Positions 50,880 through 60,849 of a stretch of DNA of 64,000 bases are shown piece by piece. Position 1 is the first letter of the stretch, and every line of letters begins with the position of its first letter. The notes beneath the pieces were generated by a model that saw only the letters and a list, made by a program, of their open reading frames with translations, searched no databases and was not told where the DNA came from. The stretch is from Streptomyces sp. A1277 (lineage in GTDB: Bacteria; Actinomycetota; Actinomycetes; Streptomycetales; Streptomycetaceae), in contig NZ_SSBI01000008.1 in the NCBI RefSeq assembly GCF_004795015.1, positions 101,245 to 165,244 on the forward strand. Direction: 5' to 3'. The translations under genes were made by a program, and so were the position numbers.

Positions 50880-51626
50880 TCAGGCCGAGTGGCCGCCGTC
50901 CACGGTCAGTTCGGCGCCGGTGACGAAGGCGGCCTCCTCACCGGCCAGGTACGCGATCAGCGCGGCCACCTCGGCCGTAGTGCCGAACCGGTCCAGCGCG
51001 TTCGCCGCGCGCTGCCCGTCCGCGAACGGGCCGTCGGCGGGGTTGAGGTCGGTGTCCACCGCGCCGGGCTGGACCAGGTTGACGGTGATGCCGCGCGGGC
51101 CGAGCTCACGGGCCAGCGGCTTGGTCAGCCCGGAGAGCGCGGACTTGCTCATCGCGTAGAGCGTGGCGCCGGGGCCGCCCGCGTGCCGGCTCAGGGCCGT
51201 ACCGAGGGAGATGATGCGGCCGCCGCGCTCCATTGCATCGGCCGCGGCCCGGCAGGCGAGGAAGACCGCCCGCACGTTGACGGCGAGGACCCGGTCGACA
51301 TCGGCGGGCGTGAGGCCGGCGATGGGGCCGAGTACGCCGATCCCCGCGTTGTTCACCAGGATGTCGAGCCGGCCGAACGTCTTGGCCGCCCGGTGCACCA
51401 CCGAGGCGGCGGCCTCCGGGTCGGCCGCGTCGGCGCGCAGGGCGACCGCGCGGCGGCCGGTCGCCTCGATCGCGCGGACGACCTCCTGGGCGCCCATTTC
51501 GTCCCGGGCGTAGGTCAGCGCCACATCGGCGCCGTCCCGGGCGAGCCGCAGGGCGGTCGCGGCGCCGATGCCGCGGCTGCCGCCGGTGACGAGCGCGGTG
51601 CGGCCGGTGTTGACGGTGCTGTTCAT
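50880..51626 (-). CDS. Short-chain dehydrogenase/reductase
   Basis: A 248-residue classical SDR. ALVTGGSRGIGAATALRLA binds the cofactor, LDILVNNAGIG follows, the catalytic region has SLGTALS and YAMSKSAL (Tyr-x-x-x-Lys), and ELTVDGGHSA is the C terminus. Adjacent basic residues after strand 2 suggest NADPH. The substrate is not identifiable. It may be in line with the DivIVA-like gene (43-base gap). Confidence 0.9.
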   Translation of the reverse strand: MNSTVNTGRTALVTGGSRGIGAATALRLARDGADVALTYARDEMGAQEVVRAIEATGRRAVALRADAADPEAAASVVHRAAKTFGRLDILVNNAGIGVLGPIAGLTPADVDRVLAVNVRAVFLACRAAADAMERGGRIISLGTALSRHAGGPGATLYAMSKSALSGLTKPLARELGPRGITVNLVQPGAVDTDLNPADGPFADGQRAANALDRFGTTAEVAALIAYLAGEEAAFVTGAELTVDGGHSA

Positions 51627-51723
51627 CGGGGTTCCTGTTCGTTGCCGGTCGTGCTGACAGGAACCAGGGAAGTCCTTCGGCGGGCCGGAAACCGGCGGGA
51701 AACGGACGCCAACTCCGGTAAGG

Positions 51724-52335
51724 TCAACCCCCTTGCGGCGGGCGCCAGTCCGGTGAGCGGCCGAGTGCCGCCAGGGTGAGGGCGAGCGGGTCGGCGCGGC
51801 CCGTCCGCGGGCCTGCGGCCAGGGCGGGCCGGAAGGCGGCGTCCGGCCGTTCGCGCGCCGGCCCGTCCGGTACCCGCAGGGCGAGGGGCAGGGCGGCCTC
51901 CGTCACGGCTTCCGGCAGGGCGGTGGGCAGGCCGAGCGCCGCGGCCACGTCCCAGGAGTGCACGACGTAGTCGATGAAGTGGAACCCCATCGCGGTGGTC
52001 GCGGAGAACGTCGCATCCGTGCTGACCTCCGGCAGCGTGAACCGCCGGGCCGACGCCTCCGGCCGGGCGAACGCGTCGAGTACGGTCCGGGCCGTCCCGC
52101 GATACCAGGCGGCCGGATCGTTCCCGGCCGGCCGGGGCGCCCAGGCGGCTCCATCGGCTCCCTCGCCCCGCGAGGCGGCGGCGAACCCGAGGTGCTGGGT
52201 GCCCATGTGCTCCACCAGCAGGCGCAGCGTCCAGCGGTCGCAGGGGGTGGGGCGGTCCCAGTCGCCGGGGCCGGCGCGGTCGACGACGCGTACGGATTCC
52301 AGCACCGCGATCCGGTCGAGCCGGATGATGTCCAT
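51724..52335 (-). CDS. DinB/maleylpyruvate-isomerase-fold protein (TIGR03086-like)
   Basis: A 203-residue actinobacterial protein. PTPCDRWTLRLLVEHMGTQHLGFA and GFHFIDYVVHSWDVAAALG contain the conserved His and Asp residues of mycothiol-dependent maleylpyruvate-isomerase-like, DinB-fold metal proteins. ATG 52335 has GAAAGGA upstream. Members are thiol- and metal-dependent but mostly uncharacterised. It shares orientation with the next two genes toward the TetR regulator. Confidence 0.75.
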   Translation of the reverse strand: MDIIRLDRIAVLESVRVVDRAGPGDWDRPTPCDRWTLRLLVEHMGTQHLGFAAASRGEGADGAAWAPRPAGNDPAAWYRGTARTVLDAFARPEASARRFTLPEVSTDATFSATTAMGFHFIDYVVHSWDVAAALGLPTALPEAVTEAALPLALRVPDGPARERPDAAFRPALAAGPRTGRADPLALTLAALGRSPDWRPPQGG

Positions 52336-52376
52336 GGTCGGGGTCCTTTCGCCGGGTGGTGCGGGGGTGGTGGGGG

Positions 52377-52811
52377 TCAGGGAGCGGTGGCGGGCCACGG
52401 AGCAGCCCCGGACACCAGCCGCCACGCGGAGTCGTACACGGCGGAGCGGCTGGTGAACGGGGCCGTCCAGGTCGCCGAGCGCAGGGTGCCGCGGTCCCGG
52501 TGGGCGCGGACGATCCGCCGGTGGTCGGGGCGGGCGACGAAGCCCAGCAGGTGTTCGTGGGCGGTCCAGACGGTGATCGAACCGGAACGGTTCATCCGTG
52601 GGCTCAGGTCCGCCCACAGCCACATGCCGACCGCGCCGGGTGTCCGGGGCCAGGTACGGCGCAGCCGCATGCCCTCGGCGCCTACGGAGAACGTGCTCCA
52701 GGAGCGGTGCGTGACGAATTCGGTGACCCCGACGACCACCTCCGACCCGGGCCCCACGGCCCCGGCGGCGGCGCCCGGCCGCCACTGCGTACTCCAGAGA
52801 ACGTGCGGCAT
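52377..52811 (-). CDS. Hypothetical protein, possible dimeric alpha/beta-barrel
   Basis: A 144-residue protein from ATG 52811 with GGAGGAG upstream. It has alternating strands and helices (VTEFVTHRSWSTFSVGAEGMRLRRTWP, GAVGMWLWADLSPR, SITVWTAHEHLLGFVARPDHRRIVRAHR) like dimeric alpha/beta-barrel monooxygenase/DUF3291-type proteins. I cannot name the family with confidence. It lies downstream of the TetR gene with an ACGATCGT palindrome in its promoter region, so it is a likely TetR target. Confidence 0.55.
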   Translation of the reverse strand: MPHVLWSTQWRPGAAAGAVGPGSEVVVGVTEFVTHRSWSTFSVGAEGMRLRRTWPRTPGAVGMWLWADLSPRMNRSGSITVWTAHEHLLGFVARPDHRRIVRAHRDRGTLRSATWTAPFTSRSAVYDSAWRLVSGAAPWPATAP

Positions 52812-52890
52812 GGTCGGTCTCCTCCTGGCACGGTTCGGTCGACCGCAGCGGGTCTCCGGAGCGGACATCCGTGACACTACAACTGGACGA

Positions 52891-52898
52891 ACGATCGT
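52891..52898. promoter_or_regulatory. Possible TetR operator core
   Basis: ACGATCGT is a perfect 8-bp palindrome within an unusually AT-rich stretch for this window, upstream of the 52811 gene and just after the TetR gene. Confidence 0.35.
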
Positions 52899-52943
52899 GC
52901 TATTAGTTTTGCGTGGCGGGAGGGAACACCTTGAGCGCCGGTC

Positions 52944-53588
52944 CTACGCGTCGGCGGGAAGCGACGACGGGTCCACCGCCACCGCCCGGAGCCGTCCCAG
53001 GATCGCGCGCCACGCCCTCGTGTAGCTCTCGGAGCTGCCACGGAGCACCGAATCGCCGTTCGCCAGCTCCAGGAACGCGATGATCTCGAAGGCGAGCTGG
53101 GCGGCGTCGCAGTCGTCGCGGATCTCGCCCAGTGCCCGCGCCTCCTCGATCCGCCGCTCCACGAAGGAGAACCAGCCGGCCTGCGCGGCCGCGAGCGCGT
53201 CGTGCACCGCGCCCTCGCGGGCGTCGAACTCGGCGAGCGCGGCGTAGAAGAAGCAGCCGCCGGGGAAGACCCGGTCCTGCGAGTAGGCGATCCAGGAGGC
53301 GCACAGCTGCCGGACGCGCCCCAGGCCGGCGGGTGTGCCGCGCGTCGGGCGCACGACATGCTCGTCGTACATCGCGACGGCCGCCCGCACGGTCGCCAGC
53401 TGGAGCTCCTCCTTGGAGCCGAAGAGCGCGAACACTCCGCTCTTGCTCAGCCGCAGGTCCGTGGCCAGCCGGCCGAGGGACAGCCCTTCGAGTCCCTCCA
53501 CCGAGGCGACCGCGGCCGCCCGGGCGAGGACCAGCTGCCGGGTGCGATTGCCCCGTTCGACCCTTCCGTCCTGACGTGTTCCGGCCAT
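52944..53588 (-). CDS. TetR/AcrR-family regulator
   Basis: A 214-residue regulator. The helix-turn-helix reads LEGLSLGRLATDLRLSKSGVFALFGSKEELQLATV. The C-terminal ligand domain (YDEHVVRPTRGTPAGLGRV..., GGCFFYAALAEFDAREG) belongs to the TetR_C subgroup seen in YxaF/LmrA-like regulators. It is divergent from the DMT exporter at 53741 and upstream of the hypothetical gene at 52377; either may be regulated. Confidence 0.9.
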   Translation of the reverse strand: MAGTRQDGRVERGNRTRQLVLARAAAVASVEGLEGLSLGRLATDLRLSKSGVFALFGSKEELQLATVRAAVAMYDEHVVRPTRGTPAGLGRVRQLCASWIAYSQDRVFPGGCFFYAALAEFDAREGAVHDALAAAQAGWFSFVERRIEEARALGEIRDDCDAAQLAFEIIAFLELANGDSVLRGSSESYTRAWRAILGRLRAVAVDPSSLPADA

Positions 53589-53740
53589 CCGGTGCCTCCG
53601 CGCTCCGTGAGGTGCGGGCGGCTGCCTTCGGACCCGCCCCCGGGGCCGTCATTGTAGGAGGGCGCCCGGTAGCGTGATGGTTCCCAGGTGCGAGCCGGTG
53701 CCGTCTCCCCGCCGTCCCTCCGCAGCAACAGGAGATCCAG

Positions 53741-54670
53741 GTGTCGTCCGCCGCCGTACCCGTGCCCGCCCTCGCCCCGCCGCGCCGGGCCTGGCTCACC
53801 GATCTGCCCGTGCTGCTGGTCGCGGTGGTCTGGGGCTCCAGCTACCTGGCCGCCAAGGGCATCACCACACCGCAGACCGTCGTCGCCGTCCTCGTGCTGC
53901 GGTTCGCCGTCGTGCTGCCCGTGCTGGTCGTCGCGGGATGGCACCGGCTGCGGGCGCTGAGCGCGGCCCAGTGGCGCGGGGCCGGGCTGCTCGGCCTCGT
54001 GCTCAGCGGGATCTTCCTGCTGGAGACGTACGGCATCGTGCACACCTCGGCCACCAACGCCGGGCTCATCATCAGCCTCACCATGATCCTCACCCCGCTC
54101 GCCGAAGCCGCCGTGACGCGGACCCGGCCGACCGGGGCCTTCCTCGCGGCCGCCGGGCTCTCCGTCGCGGGCGTGGTGCTCCTGACCCAGGGCGGTGGAT
54201 TCACCAGCCCCTCGGCCGGTGACCTGCTCATGCTGGCCGCCGCGTTCGCCCGGACCCTGCACGTCCTGCTGATGGCCCGCGTCAGGTCCGTCAGGTCGGC
54301 GGACTCGCTCTCCCTGACGACCGTCCAGCTCGGCGGCGCGGTCGCCGTCTTCGCCCTGCTGGCCGCCGCGCCGGGGACGGGTGAGACGCCGTGGACCGTC
54401 GCCGCCGGGTTCGGCGTGCGGGAGTGGGGCGGGCTGCTGTTCCTGTCGGTGTTCTGCACGCTGTTCGCGTTCTTCGTGCAGATGTGGTCCGTACGCCGCA
54501 CCTCCCCGTCCCGGGTCAGCCTGCTGCTCGGTACGGAACCGCTGTGGGCCGCCGCCGTCGGCATCGCGATCGGCGGCGAACGCCTCGGCCTCGCCGGGGT
54601 CGCGGGCGCCGTGCTGGTGCTGGCGGGCACGGCCTGGGGGCGCCGCAGCGCGGACCCGGCCGCGCCCTGA
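53741..54670 (+). CDS. EamA/DMT-superfamily transporter
   Basis: A 309-residue membrane protein with ten predicted spans in two EamA repeats (LPVLLVAVVWGSSYLAAKG ... and GLLFLSVFCTLFAFFVQMWSV ... ). The GSSYLAAK and LGTEPLWAA motifs match drug/metabolite exporters. GTG 53741 has AGGAGAT upstream. It is divergent from the TetR regulator, the common regulator-exporter pair, so export of an inducing compound is likely. Confidence 0.9.
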   Translation: MSSAAVPVPALAPPRRAWLTDLPVLLVAVVWGSSYLAAKGITTPQTVVAVLVLRFAVVLPVLVVAGWHRLRALSAAQWRGAGLLGLVLSGIFLLETYGIVHTSATNAGLIISLTMILTPLAEAAVTRTRPTGAFLAAAGLSVAGVVLLTQGGGFTSPSAGDLLMLAAAFARTLHVLLMARVRSVRSADSLSLTTVQLGGAVAVFALLAAAPGTGETPWTVAAGFGVREWGGLLFLSVFCTLFAFFVQMWSVRRTSPSRVSLLLGTEPLWAAAVGIAIGGERLGLAGVAGAVLVLAGTAWGRRSADPAAP

Positions 54671-54692
54671 CCGGATCACGCCCCGGTCCGCC

Positions 54693-54896
54693 TCACTCCT
54701 TGACCGCGTCCGACGCGATCATCACGGCCGCCCCCGCCACCAGCAGCACGATGCTCGCGAACAGCGGGTACGCGGCGACGAACGGCAGCCGCTGCACCAG
54801 GCTGAAGAAGCGGAACCAGTCGAGCCATTCGTGGAGCAGCCCGGTGACCCCCTGGACGAAGAGCAGGAATCCGACCGTCTCGCAGACTTTCCTCAT
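54693..54896 (-). CDS. Small two-span membrane protein
   Basis: A 67-residue protein from ATG 54896. Two hydrophobic segments (VGFLLFVQGVTGLLHEWL and LPFVAAYPLFASIVLLVAGAAVMIAS) predict an integral membrane protein. I do not recognise a function. Its start codon overlaps, on the opposite strand, the first in-frame ATG of the LuxR fragment. Confidence 0.5.
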   Translation of the reverse strand: MRKVCETVGFLLFVQGVTGLLHEWLDWFRFFSLVQRLPFVAAYPLFASIVLLVAGAAVMIASDAVKE

Positions 54897-55140
54897 GACG
54901 GCGAGACTGGCGGCCGGGGCCCCGCCGCCGTGTCGGCCGGTGCGCGAGGTGGCCGTCGCGGTCGGACAGGGCCGCTCCAACGCCGAGACCGCCGCCGCGC
55001 TCTGCCTCAGCGTCGCCACGGTGAAGACCCAGGTCTCCCGCATCCTCGCCAAGTTCGGCTACGACAACCGCGTACAGATCGCCCTGCTGGTCCACGACGC
55101 CGGTCTGCTCGACGACGAGAGCGGCTCGAGACCGGCATGA
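54895..55140 (+). pseudogene. Remnant of a NarL/LuxR response regulator (C-terminal HTH only)
   Basis: The frame encodes up to 81 residues. From about base 54940 it matches a LuxR helix-turn-helix: REVAVAVGQGRSNAETAAALCLSVATVKTQVSRILAKFG, then DNRVQIALLVHDAGLL. The receiver domain is missing, and the sequence before the HTH (MTARLAAGAPPPCRP) lacks the usual LTxRE lead-in. No ribosome site is evident. It is probably a decayed gene fragment left by deletion; a stand-alone HTH protein is less likely. Confidence 0.6.
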
Positions 55141-55226
55141 GACAGGGGGAAGGCGCCGGAACCCGCGCTCTACGCTGAGCGGGCCGGTCCCGGGGATCGG
55201 CGCGATCCGACCGGGAGGGCGGGGCC

Positions 55227-56402
55227 ATGTCCGAAGTCGACGTAGATCTGCGGGGGTTGGCCGATTTCACGGCGAACCCGTATCCCCATTACGCGCAGCT
55301 GCGCTCGGCCGGGCCCGTGCACACCATCCGCACCGACGAGTTCGACCTCGCCTGGCTCGTCGTCGGCTACGACGAGGGCCGGGCCGTCCTCGCCGACCAG
55401 CGCTTCGGCAAGGACTGGCGGTCGCTGCCCGGCGAGGGGGGCGGCGCCTCGGTCAACGCCAACATGCTGGGGATGGACCCCCCGGACCACACCCGGCTGC
55501 GCAAGCTGGTCGCCCGGGAGTTCACCTCGCGCCGGATCGAGGCGCTGCGCCCCCGCGTGGAGGAGATCACCGGAGGGCTGATCGACGCGATGCTGCCCGC
55601 CGGGCGGGCGGACCTCGTGGACGCGCTCGCCTTCCCGCTGCCGATGACCGTCATCTGCGAGCTGATCGGCGTGCCGGACCTGGACCGGTCCGCATTCCGC
55701 AAGATGTCCAACGGTGTGATAGCGCCCGCCGGCGCGCAGGAGGAGGGCGAGGCGCTCCGCGCCATGGGCGCCTACCTCGGCGAGCTGATCGAGGACAAGC
55801 GCCGCGCACCCGGCGACGACCTGATGAGCGCGCTGATCGCGGCCCGCCACGACGACGACGACAGTCTGTCACCCGACGAACTGGTGGGTATGGCCTTCCT
55901 GTTGCTCGTCGCCGGCCACGAGACGACGGTCAACCTGATATCCAACGGGGTCCGCGCCCTGCTCGCCCACCCGGACCAGCTGGCCGCGCTGCGCGCCGAC
56001 TTCGGGCTGCTGGACGGGGCGGTGGAGGAGATGCTGCGCTACGACGGACCGGTGGAGACGGCCACCCTCCGCTTCGCCCGGGAACGGGTCGAGACGGGTT
56101 CCCGGGTGATCGAGAGGGGCGATCCGGTCCTCGTCTCGCTCGCCGGCGCCGACCGCGACCCCGGCCGCTACCCGGAGCCCGACCGCTTCGACATCCGCCG
56201 CGACACCCAGGGCCACCTGGCCTTCGGACACGGCATCCACTTCTGCATGGGCGCGCCGCTGGCCCGGATGGAGGGCCGCATCGCCCTGCGCATGCTGCTG
56301 GAGCGCTGCCCCGGCCTCGAAGCCGACCCGGACGGCGCCCCGCTCGACTGGCTGCCCGGGACGCTGATCCGCGGGGTGCGCCGGCTCCCCGTGCGCTGGT
56401 AG
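55227..56402 (+). CDS. Cytochrome P450 (CYP107-like)
   Basis: A 391-residue soluble P450. LLLVAGHETTVNLIS is the I-helix oxygen-binding motif, EEMLRYDGPVETATLRFA holds the ExxR-type helix, and FGHGIHFCMGAPLARME the haem thiolate loop. The length fits actinobacterial CYP105/107 enzymes. It stands alone, without ferredoxin or biosynthetic neighbours, so the substrate is unknown. GGGAGG precedes the ATG. Confidence 0.93.
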   Translation: MSEVDVDLRGLADFTANPYPHYAQLRSAGPVHTIRTDEFDLAWLVVGYDEGRAVLADQRFGKDWRSLPGEGGGASVNANMLGMDPPDHTRLRKLVAREFTSRRIEALRPRVEEITGGLIDAMLPAGRADLVDALAFPLPMTVICELIGVPDLDRSAFRKMSNGVIAPAGAQEEGEALRAMGAYLGELIEDKRRAPGDDLMSALIAARHDDDDSLSPDELVGMAFLLLVAGHETTVNLISNGVRALLAHPDQLAALRADFGLLDGAVEEMLRYDGPVETATLRFARERVETGSRVIERGDPVLVSLAGADRDPGRYPEPDRFDIRRDTQGHLAFGHGIHFCMGAPLARMEGRIALRMLLERCPGLEADPDGAPLDWLPGTLIRGVRRLPVRW

Positions 56403-56658
56403 ACGGGGCCGCGCCCGCCACGTAGCCGCGCCCGGGGCGGTGACATCCGCACCCGGCTCTCGTACGGTGACAGAGGCCCGGCGCACGGTGACGGCCGCGG
56501 CCGCCCCGGCACCGTACGCGCCCCGTTGCGACACACGCTCCCCGCCCCTCCGGGCGGCGGCGGCGCGGGCTCGGGGATACTTGCCCAGCCGGGCCGGGAC
56601 CACAGGGCCCCCGGCTCCACCAGCAGCACAGCGAGCAGCACAAGAAGGGCACGGCGTC

Positions 56659-57672
56659 GTGGCAAGGGTTCGGACAGGGGTACGTGCGATGGGCGCCGTG
56701 CTTGCGGCGGTGCTGGGGGTGTCCCTCATGGGATGCAGCAGCACCGGCGGCAAGCGGGCGGAGGAGCGTGCGGCCAAGGCCGCGGCCGAGGGCCGGTCCG
56801 CGGTGAACACACCCCGCTGGACCTTCGCCATGGTCACCCACTCGGGCGACGGCGACACCTTCTGGGACATCGTCCAGAAGGGCGCCAAGATGGCGGCCGA
56901 CAAGGACAACATCAACTTCCTGTACTCGCACGACGACGAGGGCCAGCAGCAGGCCCAGCTCGTGCAGGCCGCCATCGACAAGAAGGTCGACGGGCTGATC
57001 GTCACGCTCGCCAAGCCCGACGCCATGAAGGACGTCGTGGCCAAGGCCACCCGGGCCGGCATCCCCGTCATCACCGTGAACTCGGGCTCCGCCGAGTCCA
57101 AGAAGTACGGCGCGCTCACCCACATCGGCCAGGACGAGTCGATCGCCGGCGAGGCAGTCGGCGAGGAGCTGAACGCGCGCGGCCGCAAGAAGGCCCTGTG
57201 CATCCTGCACGAGCAGGGCAACGTCGGCCACGAGCAGCGCTGCGCCGGGGCGAAGAAGACCTTCGACGGCCGGATGCAGAACCTGTACGTGGAGGGCACC
57301 AACATGCCCGACGTGCAGGCGTCCATCGAGGCGAAGCTCCAGGCCGACAAGGACATCGACGCGGTCGTCACCCTCGGCGCGCCCTTCGCGGACGCCGCCG
57401 TCAAGGCGAAGCAGACCGCGGGCAGCAAGGCCGAGATCGACACCTTCGACCTGAACCCCAAGGTCGCGGCCTCGCTCCAGTCCAAGACCCTCGGCTTCGC
57501 CGTCGACCAGCAGCCCTACCTCCAGGGGTACGAGGCCGTCGACCTGCTCTGGCTCTACCGCTACAACCGCAACGTCCTCGGCGGCGGCCGCCCGGTCCTG
57601 ACCGGCCCGCAGATCGTCACGTCCGACGACGCCGCCCAGCTCGCCGAGTACGCCGACCGGGGAACGCGATGA
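56659..57672 (+). CDS. Sugar-binding lipoprotein of ABC importer (ribose/xylose type)
   Basis: A 337-residue periplasmic-binding-protein type-1 (RbsB-like) lipoprotein. The signal ends in a lipobox (VSLMGC). The fold shows [48 protein letters not shown] and ITVG-like switch segments. GTG 56659 has AAGAAGG upstream. It overlaps the permease gene by 4 bases and begins the four-gene sugar uptake and phosphorylation operon. The ligand sugar is not identified. Confidence 0.88.
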   Translation: MARVRTGVRAMGAVLAAVLGVSLMGCSSTGGKRAEERAAKAAAEGRSAVNTPRWTFAMVTHSGDGDTFWDIVQKGAKMAADKDNINFLYSHDDEGQQQAQLVQAAIDKKVDGLIVTLAKPDAMKDVVAKATRAGIPVITVNSGSAESKKYGALTHIGQDESIAGEAVGEELNARGRKKALCILHEQGNVGHEQRCAGAKKTFDGRMQNLYVEGTNMPDVQASIEAKLQADKDIDAVVTLGAPFADAAVKAKQTAGSKAEIDTFDLNPKVAASLQSKTLGFAVDQQPYLQGYEAVDLLWLYRYNRNVLGGGRPVLTGPQIVTSDDAAQLAEYADRGTR

Positions 57673-58721
57673 CCGCCGCGTCCGGCTCGTCGTCCCCCGC
57701 CGGGACCGACGAGCGGCTGCTGCACACCTCACCGCTGCGCAAACTGCTCGGCCGCCCGGAGCTGGGCTCGGTCGTCGGCGCGCTCGCCGTCTTCCTCTTC
57801 TTCGCGGTCGTCGCCGACAGCTTCCTGCGCGTCACCAGCTTCGGCACGGTGATGTACGCGGCCTCCACCATCGGGATCATGGCGGCGCCGGTCGCGCTGC
57901 TGATGATCGGCGGCGAGTTCGACCTCTCCGCCGGTGTGATGGTCACCAGCTCCGCGCTGGTCTCCTCGATGTTCAGCTACCAGATGACGGCCAACGTCTG
58001 GGTCGGCGTCTTCGTGTCCCTGCTGGTGACGCTCGCCATCGGCGCGTTCAACGGCTTCATGCTGACCCGCACCAAACTGCCGAGCTTCATCATCACGCTC
58101 GGCACGTTCCTGATGCTGACCGGGCTCAACCTCGGCTTCACCAAGCTGATCAGCAAAAGCGTCTCGACCAAGACCATCGGCAACATGGAGGGCTTCCCCT
58201 CCGCACGCAAGCTCTTCGCCTCGTACTGGACGGTCGGCGGCGTCGAACTCAAGGTGACCCTCCTGTGGTGGGCCGGCCTCGTCGCCGTCGCCACCTGGAT
58301 CCTGCTCCGCACCCGCTTCGGCAACTGGATCTTCGCGGTCGGCGGCGGGGCCGACGCGGCCCGCGCGGTCGGCGTCCCGGTGATCCGGACGAAGATCGGG
58401 CTCTACCTCGGCGTCGCCTTCGCGGCCTGGGTCTCCGGCCAGCACCTGCTGTTCAGCTACGACGTCGTCCAGTCCGGCGAGGGCGTCGGCAACGAGCTGA
58501 TCTACATCATCGCGGCCGTCATCGGCGGCTGCCTGATCACCGGCGGCTACGGCTCCGCGATCGGCTCCGCGGTCGGTGCCTTCATCTTCGGCATGACCAG
58601 CAAGGGCATCGTGTACGCGGAGTGGAACCCCGACTGGTTCAAGTTCTTCCTCGGGGCGATGCTGCTCCTGGCCACCCTGCTCAACGCATGGGTACGCAAG
58701 CGCGCGGAGGCGACGAAATGA
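57669..58721 (+). CDS. Sugar ABC transporter permease (RbsC/XylH type)
   Basis: A 350-residue CUT2 permease with about 8-10 spans. [22 protein letters not shown] and [26 protein letters not shown] are the family's signature segments, and [18 protein letters not shown] the cytoplasmic loop that meets the ATPase. It overlaps both neighbours by 4 bases. Confidence 0.93.
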   Translation: MTAASGSSSPAGTDERLLHTSPLRKLLGRPELGSVVGALAVFLFFAVVADSFLRVTSFGTVMYAASTIGIMAAPVALLMIGGEFDLSAGVMVTSSALVSSMFSYQMTANVWVGVFVSLLVTLAIGAFNGFMLTRTKLPSFIITLGTFLMLTGLNLGFTKLISKSVSTKTIGNMEGFPSARKLFASYWTVGGVELKVTLLWWAGLVAVATWILLRTRFGNWIFAVGGGADAARAVGVPVIRTKIGLYLGVAFAAWVSGQHLLFSYDVVQSGEGVGNELIYIIAAVIGGCLITGGYGSAIGSAVGAFIFGMTSKGIVYAEWNPDWFKFFLGAMLLLATLLNAWVRKRAEATK

Positions 58722-59560
58722 CGGCCCCCAAGGCACCGAACGGGCCGCAGGACACCGGCCGGCAGGCGCTGGTCGAGCTCGACGACGTCGCCAAGTACTA
58801 CGGCAACGTCAAGGCCCTCGAAGGCGTCTCGCTCCAGGTGCACGCGGGCGAGATCTCCTGCGTGCTCGGCGACAACGGCGCCGGCAAGTCCACCCTCATC
58901 AAGATCATCGCCGGGCTGCACCGGCACGACGCCGGACGGTTCCTGGTGGACGGCGAGGAGACCACCCTCGCCAACCCGCGCGACGCCCTGGACCGGGGCA
59001 TCGCCACCGTCTACCAGGACCTCGCCGTCGTCCCCCTGATGCCGGTCTGGCGGAACTTCTTCCTGGGCTCCGAGCCGACGACCGGCGCGGGCCCCTTCAA
59101 GCGCCTCGACGTGCGGCTGATGCGCGAGACGACCCACTCGGCGCTGCTGCGCATGGGCATCGACCTGCGCGACGTGGACCAGCCCATCGGCACCCTGTCC
59201 GGCGGCGAGCGCCAGTGCGTCGCCATCGCCCGGGCCATCCACTTCGGCGCCAAGGTGCTGGTCCTGGACGAGCCGACCGCCGCGCTCGGCGTCAAGCAGT
59301 CCGGGGTGGTCCTCAAGTACATCGCGGCCGCCCGGGACGCCGGCCTCGGCGTGGTCCTCATCACCCACAACCCGCACCACGCCTATCTCGTCGGCGACCG
59401 GTTCGTCCTGCTCAAGCGGGGCGCCATGGCCGGCAGCCACACCAAGGGGAGCGTCACGCTGGACGAACTGACCCGCCAGATGGCGGGCGGCAGCGAGCTG
59501 GAGGAGCTGAGCCACGAGCTGGAGCGCGCCTCCGGCCCGGGCCCCGACGAGACCGTGTAG
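58718..59560 (+). CDS. Sugar ABC transporter ATPase (single-domain CUT2)
   Basis: A 280-residue ATPase: Walker [11 protein letters not shown], signature [15 protein letters not shown], Walker [13 protein letters not shown] and His switch ITHNPHHA. Typical CUT2 ATPases such as RbsA have two fused nucleotide domains of about 500 residues; this one is a single domain, so it should work as a homodimer. The ATG overlaps the permease stop. Confidence 0.93.
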   Translation: MTAPKAPNGPQDTGRQALVELDDVAKYYGNVKALEGVSLQVHAGEISCVLGDNGAGKSTLIKIIAGLHRHDAGRFLVDGEETTLANPRDALDRGIATVYQDLAVVPLMPVWRNFFLGSEPTTGAGPFKRLDVRLMRETTHSALLRMGIDLRDVDQPIGTLSGGERQCVAIARAIHFGAKVLVLDEPTAALGVKQSGVVLKYIAAARDAGLGVVLITHNPHHAYLVGDRFVLLKRGAMAGSHTKGSVTLDELTRQMAGGSELEELSHELERASGPGPDETV

Positions 59561-59671
59561 CGAAGGCGCCCGGCGACCCCGCCGCTCCCGGGGTGGCAGA
59601 ATCGGGGCAGACGGGCGCCGTCCGCCACCGGGATCACACCTGACCCGGTCACCCCAGACCCCTCAGGGACG

Positions 59672-60835
59672 ATGAGCACGTACCGCGACTTCACACACCG
59701 CGGCTCCGCCCGCGCGACCGTCCTGCGGACCGTGGGCACCCGGGAAAGGCGCTCCCACCTCACGGCGCCCCGGGTCCCCACCGTCGGCATCGACATCGGG
59801 GGGACCAAGGTGATGGCCGGCGTCGTGGACGCCGACGGCACGATCCTGGAGACCGTCCGCACCGAGACCCCGGACAAGTCCAAGAGCCCCAGGGTCGTCG
59901 AGGACACCATAGTCGAGCTGGTCCTGGACCTCTCCGACCGGCACGACGTGCACGCCGTGGGCATCGGCGCGGCCGGCTGGGTCGACGCGGACCGCTCCAA
60001 GGTGCTGTTCGCCCCGCACCTGGCCTGGCGCGACGAGCCCCTGCGCGACGCCCTGGCCTCCCGGCTCGTCGTCCCGGTCATGGTGGACAACGACGCCAAC
60101 ACCGCCGCCTGGGCCGAGTGGCGCTTCGGGGCCGGCCGCGGCGAGGACCACCTCGTCATGATCACCCTCGGTACGGGCATCGGCGGCGCCATCCTGGAGG
60201 ACGGCCAGGTCAAGCGCGGCAAGTACGGCGTCGCCGGTGAGTTCGGCCACATGCAGGTCGTGCCCGGCGGCCACCGCTGCCCCTGCGGCAACCGCGGCTG
60301 CTGGGAGCAGTACAGCTCCGGCAACGCCCTCGTCCGCGAGGCCCGCGAGCTGGCCGCCGCCGACTCCCCGGTGGCCCACGGCCTCATCGAGCGCGTCAAG
60401 GGGAACATCCCCGACATCACCGGCCCGCTCATCACCGAACTGGCCCGCGAGGGCGACGCGATGTGCGTCGAACTCCTCCAGGACATCGGCCAGTGGCTCG
60501 GCGTCGGCATCGCCAACCTGGCCGCCGCGCTCGACCCCTCCTGCTTCGTCATCGGCGGCGGTGTCAGCGCCGCCGACGACCTGCTCATCGGACCGGCCAG
60601 GGACGCCTTCAAACGCCACCTCACCGGCCGCGGCTACCGCCCCGAGGCCCGCATCGCGAAGGCGCAGCTCGGCCCGGAGGCGGGTATGGTCGGCGCGGCC
60701 GACCTCGCCCGGCTGGTGGCCCGCCGCTTCCGCCGCACCAACCGCCGCCGCGTCGAGCGGTACGAGCGGTACGCCCAGATCTACGACCAGGCCGCGAGCA
60801 CCATCCGCAACACCCGCAACACCCGCACTTCGTAG
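59672..60835 (+). CDS. ROK-family sugar kinase
   Basis: A 387-residue ROK protein. GIDIGGTKVMAGVVD is the phosphate-binding motif, LGTGIGGAIL the second ATP motif, and HRCPCGNRGCWEQYSSG the ROK zinc site. An N-terminal extension of ~35 residues (MSTYRDFTHRGSARATVLRTVG) lacks a DNA-binding domain, so it is an enzyme rather than a repressor. It probably phosphorylates the sugar brought in by the upstream transporter. A basic, Arg-rich C-terminal tail is unusual. Confidence 0.88.
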   Translation: MSTYRDFTHRGSARATVLRTVGTRERRSHLTAPRVPTVGIDIGGTKVMAGVVDADGTILETVRTETPDKSKSPRVVEDTIVELVLDLSDRHDVHAVGIGAAGWVDADRSKVLFAPHLAWRDEPLRDALASRLVVPVMVDNDANTAAWAEWRFGAGRGEDHLVMITLGTGIGGAILEDGQVKRGKYGVAGEFGHMQVVPGGHRCPCGNRGCWEQYSSGNALVREARELAAADSPVAHGLIERVKGNIPDITGPLITELAREGDAMCVELLQDIGQWLGVGIANLAAALDPSCFVIGGGVSAADDLLIGPARDAFKRHLTGRGYRPEARIAKAQLGPEAGMVGAADLARLVARRFRRTNRRRVERYERYAQIYDQAASTIRNTRNTRTS

Positions 60836-60849
60836 GGACCCCCAGACCC

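Noticed and set aside
55227..56402. P450 as part of a secondary-metabolite cluster
   Set aside because: No PKS, NRPS, terpene or RiPP genes adjoin it, and no ferredoxin partner is seen.
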